From the NCBI GenBank assembly GCA_963971405.1, contig OZ020484.1:1736001-1800000 (forward strand): DNA of 64,000 nt, given 5' to 3'. The notes under the pieces are model-generated. The model searched no databases. It was not told where the DNA came from and saw only the letters and a list, made by a program, of their open reading frames with translations. The number at the start of each line of letters is the position of its first letter. Within the stretch, counting starts at the first letter, position 1. This document shows, piece by piece, positions 42,590-55,060 of this stretch. The DNA comes from Psococerastis gibbosa (lineage: Eukaryota > Arthropoda > Insecta > Psocodea > Psocidae). The translations under genes and the position numbers were made by a program.

Positions 42590-43035
42590 ATTTTCGGTCC
42601 GAAATAGGGTTTCGCAGTAAGATTTAGATTTTCCCGTTGAAAATTCATGTAATTATACAAACTGGGGGGGCCGGGTGTCTCCCCTCGGCCAATATTAACA
42701 AAACTGCGTGAAATAGTGTGGGTTTTCGCATATATGGCTTAGATTTTACCAACGAAAGTTCATAAAAATACAAACATGGAGACCCCTGGTCTGATTTCAC
42801 ACTAAGATTTGGATGTTACCGATGAACATTCATTTAACTAAGAAAACCCGGGGATGATTTTTGATAAAATAGGGGCGGAACAGTGGGCTTATATGGATTT
42901 CAACAGTAGTAGCCTAAGGTTAAGTTTAAGAGACAGATTTTGTGTAACTACATAATTATAGGGAGGGAGTAGAGAGTCTCCCTCGGGGAAAATTTTGATA
43001 AAATAGGTGCTAAGTAGTTAGGTTTTGGGTATTTT
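42590..43035. repeat. Degenerate tandem units of the C/G-rich repeat
   Basis: Units of roughly 100-150 bp carry TTAGATTTTACCAACGAAAG-like, TTCAT(G)TAATTATACAAA and GGGTCTCC(C)CTCGG blocks in repeated order. Same repeat as 45180-46200. Confidence 0.55.
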
Positions 43036-43178
43036 GATAGCAGTAAAGTTTAGATTATACTATTTATGCTAAATAGCATTTTGGCTGAAAAATATTAATT
43101 GTTTCGATTGGACAAATTACGGGCCATGGCCTACCGGATCCACGGTATTTTTGTATCACAAATGTATTTCATATTGTA

Positions 43179-43675
43179 CAAGGCCGTAGGCAAGGGGGGG
43201 GGCTTATTGGGCTGCAGCCCCCCCGAAAGTTTTGAAAAAAAAAATCTTTCCTCCGGGGGAAACCCCCGGGCCCCCCTGTAGCAACATAAATATGCATTCC
43301 TTTGTAAGCTTTGCTGCTGTAAAACCCCACTGTTTAGCACTTATAGGTGGATTTTTTCCCCCGGGGGAGACCCCCGGACCCCCTCTTTGGGTTAGAATGC
43401 AATATCATTTCTATGCAATTTAAACCGTCGTTACGATAACATTACGATTTAGTCCGCATATCCGCAAAATATTATGCGCCAATGTTCGCACCAAAGCTAA
43501 TTCCGCCTATAAATTGACGTTTGGTGTGGCTATGCTATCATATATGTACTCAGTAACACCATTACTTCAAAAGAATACACTAGATACAATTGAATTCTCA
43601 AGAATTTTTTTTTACACTGGATAGGATCACAGTTGCCGCAGCCACCCCCGAAAAAAAATCCTGGCTACGGGCTTG
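43179..43675. mobile_element. hAT-like element with perfect 8-bp duplication ATATTGTA
   Basis: CAAGGCCGTAGGCAAGG at the left is inverted as CCTGGCTACGGGCTTG at the right. ATATTGTA lies outside both ends (43171-43178 and 43676-43683). The body holds CCTCCGGGGGAAACCCCCGG twice in slightly different forms, and C- and G-runs. Non-coding; about 497 bp. Confidence 0.85.
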
Positions 43676-43689
43676 ATATTGTATGATTA

Positions 43690-45180
43690 TATTGATTATT
43701 GGTTAAAACCGGCTGATCACCCCCCCCCCTCCCCCTGGTTCTGGTACGGCCTTGCCATGGGGACTATAGTATTCAGTTGGTACTGTGGTGATGCGCATGC
43801 AAACCACTTGCTCTGCTCTCAATGGAAGAAAGCTGTCTACGGACGACCTTGACGAGAGAGTGGGTACTTTCACTAGCGTGCCAGGTGTACAGTATGTGCC
43901 TTTCACGTATGCGCGTTGCACAATGGACTCAATGGCGGATCCCCACTGCTAGTAAACAAACTAATCAAGATTGAAGATGCTGTATAGAACTAGACTTCTA
44001 TATAGGAGGGATGGGACATTCCCGCTCAAAATATACCCAGGCTAACTGCCACTTCTCCTATGGCCAGCAATCGAAAAGAGATGGCCCCAGGATTCAACTT
44101 TCAAGAAATAATTTTGCCGGGCTCAAATGTCGGATCTCTCCCATTTCGAACTCTATATGGAACTACTATGAGAAGGTAATGAGTGAGTTAGGGGTTTTTG
44201 GCGCGACATGTGTAAGAAAATGAGCGTGGTTGGTAGCGAATTTGAATTAGTGTGACTGCTATCGTGAATAGAAGCTATGACTGATATTCGGTATGAATGT
44301 TTATTATTATTTACAAATACAAATAACTCGATGTCACCGACATTGTGAAGACCCTTTCCATTGCACAGGAAGCCACAACCCAATCCTAGAGTTAACACTG
44401 TTTAGCATAAGCAGCGGCATTTACGAGGAATCCTAGCCGTTGTCGTAAACGATATCCGTGATAATCCCTAATTGTAATGGAGGTTTTACTTTCCTTTTCC
44501 AAAGAAGCCACACGGCCTAGGTTTGCCCACCCTTGTTACCCAGAATTTAAAAAAAAAAGGTTGATATCTCAACACTGTCTACAGGTATGTTTTTCTATAC
44601 AAACGACGGGAGCAGCATAATGTACCTAATGCATTGTACTTTTGGAATTTCAAGGTATGACTATGCGGTACTATAACTGGCAGCGCAGTATGGTGTCAAC
44701 AATTTTTTTTACTGCGCAAGGCCGTCTTTTGAAAGTGAGGGGTGTTTCTTAAAATTTTGTTTGTTGAAGGGCAACGCCAGCCCAGGGGGTCCATTCAGGC
44801 AGGGTGTGATACCAACCCCACAGAAGATTCTACAGTTTTATAACTGGACTTTTTGTATTGGCTGTTCTTCCTCATGCTATTACGTTATTATGCCTGTAAT
44901 AAACTTTTTTTGGACGGTTTATGTTGAAAATGAAAGTATTTATCGTAATCATTAATTATCCCGACAATAATAATCTTCGTTTTCTTCTTCTTCCTCTTCT
45001 TCTGCTTCTTCTTTTTCTTATGTTTCTTCTTGTTCTCCTTCTTCTTAGTGCCTACAGGCAACAGCAATATATGCAGATGATACTCACGGCAGGGCCGTCA
45101 ACAGATGCAGGCCCAATGATCAGCTGCGGGCATTGCATTGCATACTGTAGGTACCTAAGCATTTCACATGAATATTTTTA
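43690..45180. other. Non-coding stretch with TTC-rich repeat
   Basis: CTTCTTCTTCCTCTTCTTCT and similar units at 44978-45050. No exon recognised. Confidence 0.4.
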
Positions 45181-46200
45181 GCCCAAGGGAGGTATGGATT
45201 TGCCACTGACTGTCAGGGGCGGATTTGGCTTTGTGCGGATATAGGCACTGCCCTTGTCGCGGACATTAATAACATTGGCGTAAAATCCAAAAATTTCGGG
45301 GGGGGGGGGCTTTAGGACCCCAAGACTTTGATCCCCCGGAGGAAAAAAATCTATAAATGGGCCCAAATTAGTCAGGTTTTACGCATATTATACCCTGGAG
45401 AAAGGGGGGCCTGGGGGTCTCCCTCGGAGAAAAAATTGATAAATGGGCTGAAATTAGTGAGGTTTTACGAATATTCTATACTGGAGAAAGGGGAGAACAA
45501 AAATTGAAGAATAGGCCCAAATTAGGGAGGTTTTACGCATTTTGCAAGCAGCACAGTTGAGATTTTACCGACGAATAAACCTACCACTGAGGGGGGCCCG
45601 GGGGTCTCCTCCAATGAAAAAGTTTGAAAAAATAGGTCTGAAATATTGGGGTTTTAATCATTTTGAGTAATATATGTTTGTGAACTACTTCTATCGGATA
45701 GGTAAATATGTTGATTTTTAATGATGTCTATCATGTGAAATAAGCATACTATACCAAGAATTAATTTCCCTTTCGTTATTTTGAATACTATGCCTTCCGC
45801 CTTCATAACGTCTTTGTCACCAGAAATCCTGGGGGGGGGGGGCTACGGGTGCTTCGGGGGGGGGGGGGCTTAGCCCAGGACCCCCTATTTACGCCAATGT
45901 TTGCAAACAGTACAAAATTGAGATATTACAACGGCGAATAAACCTACCATTGAGGGGGGCCCGGGGGTCTCCCCCGGAGAAAAATTTGAAAAAAATAGCT
46001 CTGAAGTATTGGGGTTTTAAGCATTTTTAGTAATATATTTTTTGTGAAAGTACTTGGTCAATATGTTGATTTTTTTCTTGTAAAATAAGCATACTAAGAA
46101 TTAATTTCCCTTTAATTATTGTGGAGCCTCCATAAGTCTTCGTCACCAGAAATCCTGGCGGGGGGGGGGGGGCTACGGGTGGACCGGGGGGGGGGCTAAA
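45180..46200. repeat. Array of C/G-rich repeat units
   Basis: The unit motif is GGGGGGCCCGGGGGTCTCC, then GGAGAAAAATTTGAAAAAAT, AGGCCTGAAATATTGGGGTT and TTAAGCATTTT. It is repeated at least six times with divergence (near 45330, 45405, 45490, 45595, 45955). A larger unit of about 360 bp recurs: 45560-45890 and 45910-46195 both end in CCAGAAATCCTGG and G-runs. A hAT-like tip CAGGGGCGGATTTGG lies at 45213. Non-coding. Confidence 0.65.
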
Positions 46201-46474
46201 TTATACAATAATATATACAGCAATATCACAATATAAAACACTGATTTTATTTTTTTTAATGTTTACAACTAAAAATCTAATGTACGAGCGCGCGGTAATT
46301 CCGCCACTGCTGACTGTATTGTGCCATATTGGGGGTACCGTACCAAAAAAATTACAAAAACGTACCATCCATTTAAAGCAGTTGAACTTTAAAATTCTGC
46401 TCGCAGAGAGAATTTGTGTTTTTGTTATGACCTGGCCAACTGTTGTGGGCACTGGGCCTCTGATCAAGTGTGAT

Positions 46475-46740
46475 TTGCAGTGGCGTGGCCAGGGAGGGGT
46501 TCCCAGGTCTGGATCCTCCCCCCCCCCAAATTTAGTAAAACAGCACATTTTTCACCCTAATTAGAATCTGCGTACGTCCATGAGAATGGCTTTCCTCTTT
46601 TTCTACTATTTTATTAAATTGGGGGAGGGGGGCGAAAAATGGAACAACCTAGGGACAGGCACGTAGCCAGGGAGGGGGCTTTGGGGGCTGAAGCCCCCCC
46701 CCCCCAAAATGTATAAAAAAAAGAAAACAATTAGTTTTTT
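46475..46740. repeat. hAT-like MITE pieces, duplicated with 47235-47420
   Basis: CAGTGGCGTGGCCAGGGAGG at 46478, then GAATCTGCGTACGTCC, CAACCTAGGGACAGGCACGT and GCCAGGGAGGGGGCTTTGGG. The part 46560-46740 is nearly identical to 47235-47420. Confidence 0.65.
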
Positions 46741-46850
46741 TTTACTATTACTAAACCAACCTAGCGAAGTTAGGACTATAAAGCCTTCTCATACACTCAA
46801 ATAGGACCCAGGACCGCCTGCTTTGCATGCCCTCTGATGGGTTTAGCCAA
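46741..46850 (-). mobile_element. SINE 3' part, partial copy (reverse)
   Basis: ACTAAACCAACCTAGCGAAG, TTAGGACTATAAAGCC and CATACACTCAAATAGG match the SINE at 62123-62325 reversed. It is truncated before the tRNA-like head. Confidence 0.7.
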
Positions 46851-47339
46851 GGGAGGGGTCCCCAGGGTTAGGACCCTCCCCCCCAGTTTTAGTAAAACAG
46901 CACATTTTCATATATTTATTTAAAAAATTCGCCCGGGGAGACCCCGGTCCCCCTTTTTCCAGTTTTGTTAATAAAGTTCTCTTCTGCAAAATCAAAACTT
47001 TTTTGGCGACAAACTATTTCAAGCCTGTCTTTTCAAAACATTCCCCGGGCCCCCCTCATTAGCAGTAATATTCTTCACATGTAAAATATAAACATAATAA
47101 CTGCATTCATAATCTGTAATTTCCACAATTTCAGGCCTATTTGTTTTTCAACCCCCTCTCCCGGGGGAGACCCCCGGGCCCCCCTTTGGTCTCCTAAACC
47201 CTTGGGTGCCTGGGAAAGGGAAATTACGGTCATGCACCCTAATTATAGAATCTGCGTACGTCCAAGAGAACGACTTTCCTCTTTTTCTACTATTTTATTA
47301 AATTGGGGAAGGGGGGCGCCAAATGGAACAACCTAGGGA

Positions 47340-47767
47340 CAGGCACGTAGCCAGGGAGGGGGCCTTGGGGGCTGAAGCCCCCCCCCCCCCCGAAATGTAT
47401 AAAAAAAAGAAAAAAATTAGTTTTTTTTTTTTGTTCTCGTTCGATCCAGTGTATAGTTATACAGTAGGTTCGATAGTGCAAGATGTTTCTGCAGATAACG
47501 GAAGACTTGAAGAGCTTTTTACATTCCATATTCTGAATTTGGAAGAGATCACACTTTTTTATCCTTGCAGTTTTTATCCTTCAGTTTGATGTTTCACCTG
47601 TAAGTTTTTTTCTCCCTCTAAAAACACTAAAACTGTGTGTTTTTGCATGTAAATTCTTAAACATTTCCGGGGGGGGGTGGACCCGCCATTTTACTGGGGG
47701 TATTCCCCCCCCCCCCGACCCCCTGGTAGTTAGCACCCCCCGAAATAAAATCCTGGTTACGTGCTTG
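47340..47767. mobile_element. hAT-like element inside a SINE tail
   Basis: CAGGCACGTAGCCAGG at the left is inverted as CCTGGTTACGTGCTTG at the right. CCTAGGGA before and CCTAGCGA after are a 7/8 target duplication. The right-hand copy is part of the SINE 3' end (CCTAGCGAAGTTAGGGC), so the SINE was the target. The body has long C-, A- and T-runs. Confidence 0.75.
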
Positions 47768-47926
47768 CCTAGCGAAGTTAGGGCTATAGAGCCTTCTCAT
47801 ACACTCAACTAGGAAGGCCCAGGACGCCCTGTTTTACATGCCCTCCTATGGGTGTCCGGAAAAGGTGGGACTTGAACCAACAACCTTTCGGATGAAAATC
47901 GGAGCCTGTACCACCACTCTACATAA
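47768..47926 (-). mobile_element. tRNA-derived SINE (reverse)
   Basis: CCTAGCGAAGTTAGGGCTAT through CACTCAACTAGG and ATGGGTGTCCGG to the head GGTGGGACTTGAACCAACAA, CCTTTCGG and GTACCACCACTCTAC. The reverse complement carries a tRNA B box (GGTTCAAGTCC). Same family as 62123-62325. Confidence 0.75.
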
Positions 47927-47929
47927 AAT

Positions 47930-49104
47930 ACGGGAACAAGTCTGTCCGTATGTTAACTTGCAAATAGAATAGAAAACAAACTAGAAAATTACGGTTGCCA
48001 TGATACCACGGGTAAGTGTTATTAGTTAGGCGATTGCATAACTGTGTACTCAGTAGGATTCATTGCCCCCTGCAGCCATACTCGTCACGTTATCTAGCCG
48101 ATTCGCAACATTGTCGCATGCTTATCAGTCTGCGCCGACAGATAGGATTATGACGGACTATCTGACAAATAAGGAGAGTGTCCCATACAGCAGTGCGGTA
48201 CCGTACGTGCCAGGTTTGGTACCTTGGTATCAGTACCGACCTACGGCAGCCTGCCAGCCTAAGACCGTTAGCGCTCAGATAAGAGGTCGTTGGCTGCTGT
48301 ATATCATAAGCTAATATTAGTTCCATTTTATACGGAATTTCATTATACACTTCCTCATTTGAATTGTTTGGGGAATTTTATTGTTGTTATGGCTTGTTTG
48401 TTGCTATGACGAGACAACCGGAGTCCGGAGTGGGCTTGGCTTTGCGGGTGGGAAAAAAATGCGCAGAACTGCATAGAACTATAAATCAGATGTAATGAAG
48501 TGGAAGAAATGTTCCTAAACATTTTAATGTGCCTAATGTGGCCATCATTAATACCTATCGGCCACCGTTTGTTATGGTTTATTTAACCACATAGGATCCT
48601 TCCTATACAATATATAAAAATATAAATATACACTTACCCCAATAACATCCTGCAGCCACTCTCACTCTCTCATCTTCTTCTTCTCACTGCTTGGGAATTG
48701 CCTCGGAATTGCCTTCTAAGTCGCCGGTACAAGTCTTTTATCACTGCAGGGAGCCTACCCATCAGTAGTCTAAAAGACATGCAACTATCGCTCTGATTGG
48801 CTAATAATGTCGCACAATTGATGACAGCAGACTATAGGTAGGTACACTGGTACGCACCTGTATTACCGTTAGACCTATAGCTGTCCAGAGTGAACCATTA
48901 TTATGCAATTGAGAACAAGTTATTGAGCTTTCGTAATACAATGAGGGACTCTCAGGGTGTCAGGTTGAAGGCTGTGGCCAATTGGTGTTAGTGACGGCGA
49001 CGTACCAAAAGGTACAGGGACATTTCTTCTAATTTTGTGGCATCTTCTTAATGGCTCTAAGATTGGTATTTCTCGGGGAGAGCTGGCCGTACACATAGAT
49101 CACC
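47930..49104. other. Non-coding stretch, no gene recognised
   Basis: No exon or repeat family recognised. Confidence 0.35.
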
Positions 49105-49420
49105 CCAAAATAGGTTGGTTTATATTTTATTATTTAAGTTGTTCATTTAAGTTATAATGATTTGGTCCACTCTATTGGTAGAGGGCTATTTCATACACCC
49201 CTTTATGCAGTGTTTTTCATATTTGTTATAATTTACCTATGAATCGAAAATTCGAAAAATTTCTGTCGTCTTTCAGTTTCACGGAAATGCCTCTGCACCA
49301 AAATAAAAACAATCGCCGTAGTACCACGTATGAAATGGTCCTCTACCAATTGAGTTGACCAAATCTTTATAATTTAAATATAAAAGTAAATAACAAATAT
49401 AAACCAACCTATTTTTATAA
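49105..49420. mobile_element. Foldback repeat with 90-bp arms
   Basis: AAAATAGGTTGGTTTATATT, then GGTAGAGGGCTATTTCATAC (49107-49197), is inverted as GTATGAAATGGTCCTCTACC and AATATAAACCAACCTATTTT (49328-49420) with modest divergence. The 130-bp centre is unique. The family was not seen elsewhere in the window. Confidence 0.75.
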
Positions 49421-49424
49421 AATC

Positions 49425-50030
49425 CAGGGGCCTGATCGCTCGTAAAAGAGAAAACGGAAAATTGGGGTGCCCAATTTTTTCTGGACAAATTGAAATTCGT
49501 TTTTACACATACAATTAATGATATTTATATATAGTAATTTAGCAAACTTGTCTAATTGATCAGCGAATTGGGTCAATATCGCAAGTGCAGTCATTGATCC
49601 AGAAATGAACACTACAGACATTCTCATGGCCACACAAAACTGCTATTCATATTATAGCAGTCAATCAAAGATTTATTTGTTGCAAATTGTACAAACAAAT
49701 CTTATGGATTGCAAATGATTTTAAATACTAGGTACTAGGTATAACTTACTATTAACAATTGTATATTTAACATACGACTTTGCTTAATTAATGTACAAGT
49801 GCTATCGATATCTATTATTTTATGTCATATTGTAAGTGATGTCGTTTTTGGACTTTGTCTGTTGACAACACATTATAAGCTTATATATTTATTTATTATT
49901 ATTACATTTTTTATTACAATAAACCTTCCAGTTTTGAATTTTATGGTTTTGAAAGCGAGGAAGTGACTTGCTGAGGAAGAAATAGAGGGAACTCGAAGAG
50001 GGAGAAGACCAAGGAAGACTGACTGACTTG
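49425..50030. other. Non-coding stretch, no gene recognised
   Basis: The end (49950-50020) reads SEEVTC-like and GRRPRKT-like peptides on the + strand, possibly another worn LINE 3' end. Confidence 0.3.
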
Positions 50031-50032
50031 AC

Positions 50033-50115
50033 TTAAGTTGGCGCTGTCAGCCCTGGGGGACTTTTGGCTGCATTCACAACACCACGCCACCGGATCCTGT
50101 CCTTCGCCAGATCAC
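50033..50115 (-). mobile_element. LINE 3' fragment (reverse)
   Basis: The minus strand reads CDLAKDRIRWRGVVNAAKSP, PGLTAPT, a C-terminal motif of a LINE ORF2 group. Very short. Confidence 0.55.
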
Positions 50116-50119
50116 ACCA

Positions 50120-52435
50120 AGGAAGAGACAATGGAAATAGATTGGGGACTCTGGAGAGGACAATATTACGAAAAACGATCAGTTTTTGAATGTTTTGCAA
50201 AATCGCATTTGGAACGTTTATAAGATGATAAGATTCTAAACATTTGCTAAGATAGAAAAAAAAAATAGCCGAGTCAATTTGATGCATTAAATTAATTCTT
50301 CAATCACAAAGATGAGATGATAGTCAGATGAAAAATTAATAAAAATTACGCAAGCTTTCTAAAAAACCAGGCTATTTACTCAACTAATATTCACCGTTAT
50401 TCCATAAAACCAATTTAATGCACTCTATCGTGATTTTTCAATGTAATAACTTGAAGTTTAGGTGTGGAAATTGAAATTTTATTTACTTATGACTTTGTCA
50501 TCTGGACATTTTCATATCTTTGCCACTGTCGAAGGAGAAATTAAATATTTTCATCAAATTAACTATAGGCTATTTTTTGTTCACAGAATATTTTGAAATC
50601 GGTCTGAAATGTTGCTAGATTATATAGTAAATATACAATGTGATCGGGATTAGCTGTAACTCAATTTTTATGTAAATTGTTTTAAATTTGTAGATCTTAT
50701 GGGAGGGGTATCCAGTGGTTATAGTTATTTTTTGGTAGCGGGCCAAATCCGTAAAAATAAAAACTGCTGACATTGGCACAAATGGGGCGACAAGGCCAAT
50801 ATTTTAATAAAAACATCCTCAACATTGTAAGCTGTGTAAAAATAGGCTACACTGTATTTTGAGTTATTCACTGAACACATTATGGGGACCTCCAACCACT
50901 CTTACCGGTGGCCCGATTACGGTACTGAAAAATTAGACAAAAGAATTAAGTTAAAATTGAACTTTTCTTTCCGTGGAAGTGGAGATTGTACAGACTCTTG
51001 ATGCCTTTTGATGTCCTCTGCTACTTCTTGTCCCACCTGACAGCGCAGACAGTGTGAGGATCTTACTTTCTAAACTCAAAAATTGTGTGAGAGATCGAGA
51101 CCTACACAGAATTCGTCCTCTACTGCTTCAGAAAGTCGACCCAAGGCAAAAAAGTACCTACAACATGTGCACACACCAATGATAAAAGATGCCACCAGAA
51201 TGCCAGATATGGTATATATACCTGCAAGGTACGTCAGGTGCTAAGGTTCAAGAACAAAACACAAAGAATCATTTCGGTACCTGTCCGGTCCTGGACTAAC
51301 CATCCGACAAGGCCACCCATTCATCTCCTGTGTACAGTTGGTAGCCCTGCAGGTACTGTAGATACCGCTGTCTATAATAAATTTACGTTACTTCTGCCAT
51401 CGCCCATGAGGTAATAAGCCATGATCGACAGTTCATATATTAGATTAGACCTGACTAAAGCAATTGAGATCAACTTCGTAACTTGTATACATTTGTACAT
51501 ATCTGGACATTAGACCTCTTTCATCAATAAATAGTTGAATTTGTGGCTAATGTGAGGACAAGTACACACAGACGGTTCTAACTAAGGTGACTCGCTGTGA
51601 CATTTGTCATGGAAGCAAATGGGCTGGTGATTCTTCTTTGTAGTTTGAATCTATCGATTTGTTTGCAGCGATTGTTCCAATCTCCATCTCCAAAAACAGT
51701 ATATGCTATTTATATATATATATATAATATAAAATATCTGCAAAAACAGTGTATTTCCAAACACACTTCAGAAGACTTCTGTGTCGATGGTGTGTCACAG
51801 GCGTTACGAGGGGACAACCGTGTACCTGCCACAAGCCAGTGACGAGCCAATTACAGAAATCGGCCGAAATACGCCTCTACTTGGCTTAGTAATGGAACAA
51901 AAGTCAATATTTATTTATTTATGACAGTAACGTGCAAGTATGACATCAACTATACAGGTACATGACACTCTCCCTCCCTTAAATGTTCGGTAATGTGTGG
52001 AAGGGAGTCGCCCGCACTACAATACTGTGATTCGCGGTACCTCTAAAAGCGCAGTGCTGAGACTGACTTTTGGTTAGTAGCATCACATCTAAATTAAAAA
52101 TTATTATAAATGGGCAGTTGTCATTCAATGGAACATGAATGCATTAGCATTAGCTAAATGTTGACCCGGCGATGATGACGGGCGATAGTTCAAGGAGCGA
52201 TATGATATGTAGGTCAGTACACATCACACCACAGACACTACAATTTGTTACCACCCGTATAGGGGTATTCACTACTGTCAAAATGCATGGGAACGTACAT
52301 TTTGTGATTTGAAATGGTTTATTAAAAAAAAAAATCCCTTTCGGCTCTAGCCGATCAGGTTTAGTGAGAATCCGTGCCAGTGCAGACCCCCTTTTCCTCC
52401 ATGCTACGCTATGTGTGTAAATAAAAATTAAAAAA
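50120..52435. other. Non-coding stretch with a SINE 3' end
   Basis: The only recognised item is a SINE 3' end at about 51884-51930 (CTTGGCTTAGTAATGGAACA, AAAGTCAAT, then ATTTATTTATTT). 50290-50420 and 56810-56960 share weakly similar blocks (TCACAAAGATG, GTCAGATGAAAAATT). Confidence 0.35.
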
Positions 52436-52439
52436 AATC

Positions 52440-52665
52440 CTTCATTCTTTTCCCATCCCGTAACTGGAGACCGTTGTCAATACGGCTGCTAGTGTCGCCT
52501 GCAGGGAAAATAGCCTGCACAAGCTAAGTACAGAGTTTTGACTGGGTCCAGGTATCCGTTCTGCTATGCTGCAATGTGTAAGACTTCGATATTTTTTTGG
52601 TACTTAACTCTGTTGGTTGGCTTAACGGGTGCCCCCTAAGAGATATTATGGCTCCTGCCGCTCCA
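52440..52665 (+). repeat. Dispersed repeat, copy 2
   Basis: GGAGACCGTTGTCAATACGG through GACTGGGTCCAGGTATCCGT to ATGGCTCCTGCCGCTCCAGT. It is the inverse of 34804-35060. Confidence 0.65.
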
Positions 52666-53287
52666 GTTACTGTATATTTCTTTGTCTGTTCCCATTCACA
52701 ATATCAACACACAAAACACTCTTGTGTTCCAAATTTCGAACCACAGTGGCGACTATGAACTTTTACTTAAGTTTCCATTATTTTCACTTTGACTGGACGC
52801 CATCTTGAAATCGTTGATTTTTCGTAAAAAGTGGTGGTAACCATTATCGTAGATAATAATACGGGGACTTTCGGTCAAATTTTATGTCATTCCTCTCTGA
52901 CCAATAATAACTGAGATATGAATTATGTAAGGTTTTAATCGGTCGCCATCTTGTAACTAAATAGTGGATATAGCTGGTTAACGAACTCGATCAAGACATT
53001 TTTGTATGATCAATTTTGTGCCAAGTTTCATCAAGATCGAATAATATTTACGGAAGTTAGATTGTTTCCTAAAATCGATATACATACCTGTACTTACGTG
53101 CATACACCAATACATACATATATTATCATAGTTCTTATACAAGACATTGCGAATTTTTTACTCCATTTTTACACAATCAGTGGGGACATGGTACAGAGAC
53201 CCAGACCAGCAAATACTAGAAGAATTGAGCACCTTGTAGTACCTAGGGCATACATAGCAAATTTTACCAAACCCTACCAATATATTA

Positions 53288-53800
53288 GGGGTCTTCACAG
53301 TGTTCGTGCTATCGAGTTATACCTAGTTAAGTGTGTTACATCAAGTTAAGTTAACACACCAATAACCCGATAACCAAGCTAACCAGTATGCTATCCTAAA
53401 CGCACTTATTCCAAGTTGGTTAAGTGTGCTATTTAACTTGCGCTGCGATCGATAGCTCAGGTTTGACCGCCGCCATCTTTGTTTTTGCTGATTGATTTGA
53501 AACACGCGTTTAAAATTTTGTAGTATTTAAATTTATTTGTATAATCTATTAACACAAGCAATTACCGTAAATACTTAAAATTATAATAACCAAAATGAAC
53601 AAAAAAAAAATGTGGCACTAGAATAGAGTTCTCCCACTTTCTTTAAAACCGGGCCACGAACGTCTGATTACTACGACGTTGTTTACCCTGTTAAATATAG
53701 CATGATAACTCACTCCCGAGGTACACTCACGATTGTGTGTTAACTTGGATAGCACATCTAACTCGATAACTCGATAACACCAACACTGTGAAGACCCTTA
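53288..53800. mobile_element. Inverted-repeat MITE with TATCGAGTTA iterations
   Basis: GGGGTCTTCACAGTGTTCGT is matched at the right by the inverse of AACACTGTGAAGACCCTTAT. TATCGAGTTA or close variants recur inside both ends (CTATCGAGTTATAC, AACTCGATAACTCGATAACA, ATAACCCGATAACC). No transposase; class not assigned. Confidence 0.75.
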
Positions 53801-54304
53801 TAGTACCAAAATTATTTAACGTACGGTACTTAATATTTGTCCTGGGTCGCTGTCTATAAATAAATTTTCCAAATTCGTCCGGGAATGGCTGATGAGACGG
53901 GAAGAGGTGGAATCCTTATTTGAAATAGTGGACTAGACTGTTATGTGTTTACGAGAGATCTGTTATTAATATGTAAGTGTAGTTTAATAAGACAAGTTAG
54001 TTGAAGTATGTGTAATTGAATATTTTTTCTTTTTTATTTAGTTTTAGAACTGGGTAAATTGTTATAGGTCTTGTTGTGGGGTTTACAATTATTGTGTTTA
54101 AATTGCTCAATTTAATACATATTCACTCGTGTATAATAATATATAAAATTTTGAAAGAGGGGTAGAATTAGGCACAGAAATGATAAGTTGCGAAGAAATT
54201 TTCCGGAAGTCGAACATTGGTCGCCGTCTCAATAGGTAGATGAATCTCCCTAAAACGACAGAGCACAAGTCGATGCACAATAATCTTCAAACGAGTATTT
54301 TTAA

Positions 54305-54547
54305 TTACATATGTACATAGCGGTATGTGGCATAGAGGAAATGCGGGGTCTGCGCTTGCTCCCTATACCTGATCGGCCAGAGCCAAAAGGGAATTTTTGT
54401 TACCCAAGCTTTTCCGCAATTTTGTGCACCTTCAGTTTCCGATCGCTGTACACTTCTTCTTCTTCTTTGATAAGAGCGATAGCTTGTGATGTGAGCACCT
54501 CCATAGGGTGCGACTTCCACAGCCTCACGGCAGTACTAAGTTCTTGA
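54305..54547 (-). other. Unrecognised minus-strand coding-like remnant
   Basis: One minus frame reads ELSTAVRLWKSHPMEVLTSQ, AIALIKEEEEVYSDRKLKVH. It is interrupted, after which a neighbouring frame continues. It looks like a worn protein fragment, perhaps of a transposon, but I cannot name the family. Confidence 0.25.
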
Positions 54548-54549
54548 CA

Positions 54550-55055
54550 TTTTAAAATATTGCTCAACCCTTGTGACTGTATCAGCTACTACTCAATTTC
54601 TGCCCAGCCCTGAGACGGCGGGAGTACTATTTATCTGGGGGGGGGGGGGGGAGGCAGGCGCCCATCGGGGCTGAGTAGTAATAAGAGTTGATCAGAGCCA
54701 ACTACGTACTTAGATAGCTTTGATTTTAACTAGGCAAATGTGCATTGAAGAATTATTAATATATTTTATTAATTATATATATTATATTTATATAATATTA
54801 TTACAAAATTAATATATTACTATATTATATTACATGCACCTAAAAGAAACATTTAGTCAATTCTCAATACAATAGGCTTGTATTTTTGCCTTTCGGGTCG
54901 TTGGCTGACGGGGGGGGGGGGGGCATTTGCCCCCCTGCCCCACCTTCCGCCACCACTGTGTCTGCATAGATCATAGCAAAGGTGCATGATATACAGCCTC
55001 TTCTGTCAACATCCGACCCTTGGAATTAATATTGGACGCACCTCGTATTACTACC
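54550..55055. other. Non-coding stretch with G-runs
   Basis: G-runs at about 54637-54651 and 54910-54923, the second followed by CCTTCCGCCACCACTG, a hAT-like right tip. The AT-rich palindromic stretch at 54760-54830 consists of TATA repeats. Confidence 0.4.
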
Positions 55056-55060
55056 TGCAG

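Noticed and set aside
44921-45181. Leu-rich frame resembling a signal peptide or membrane protein
   Set aside because: It is a TTC microsatellite read in frame.
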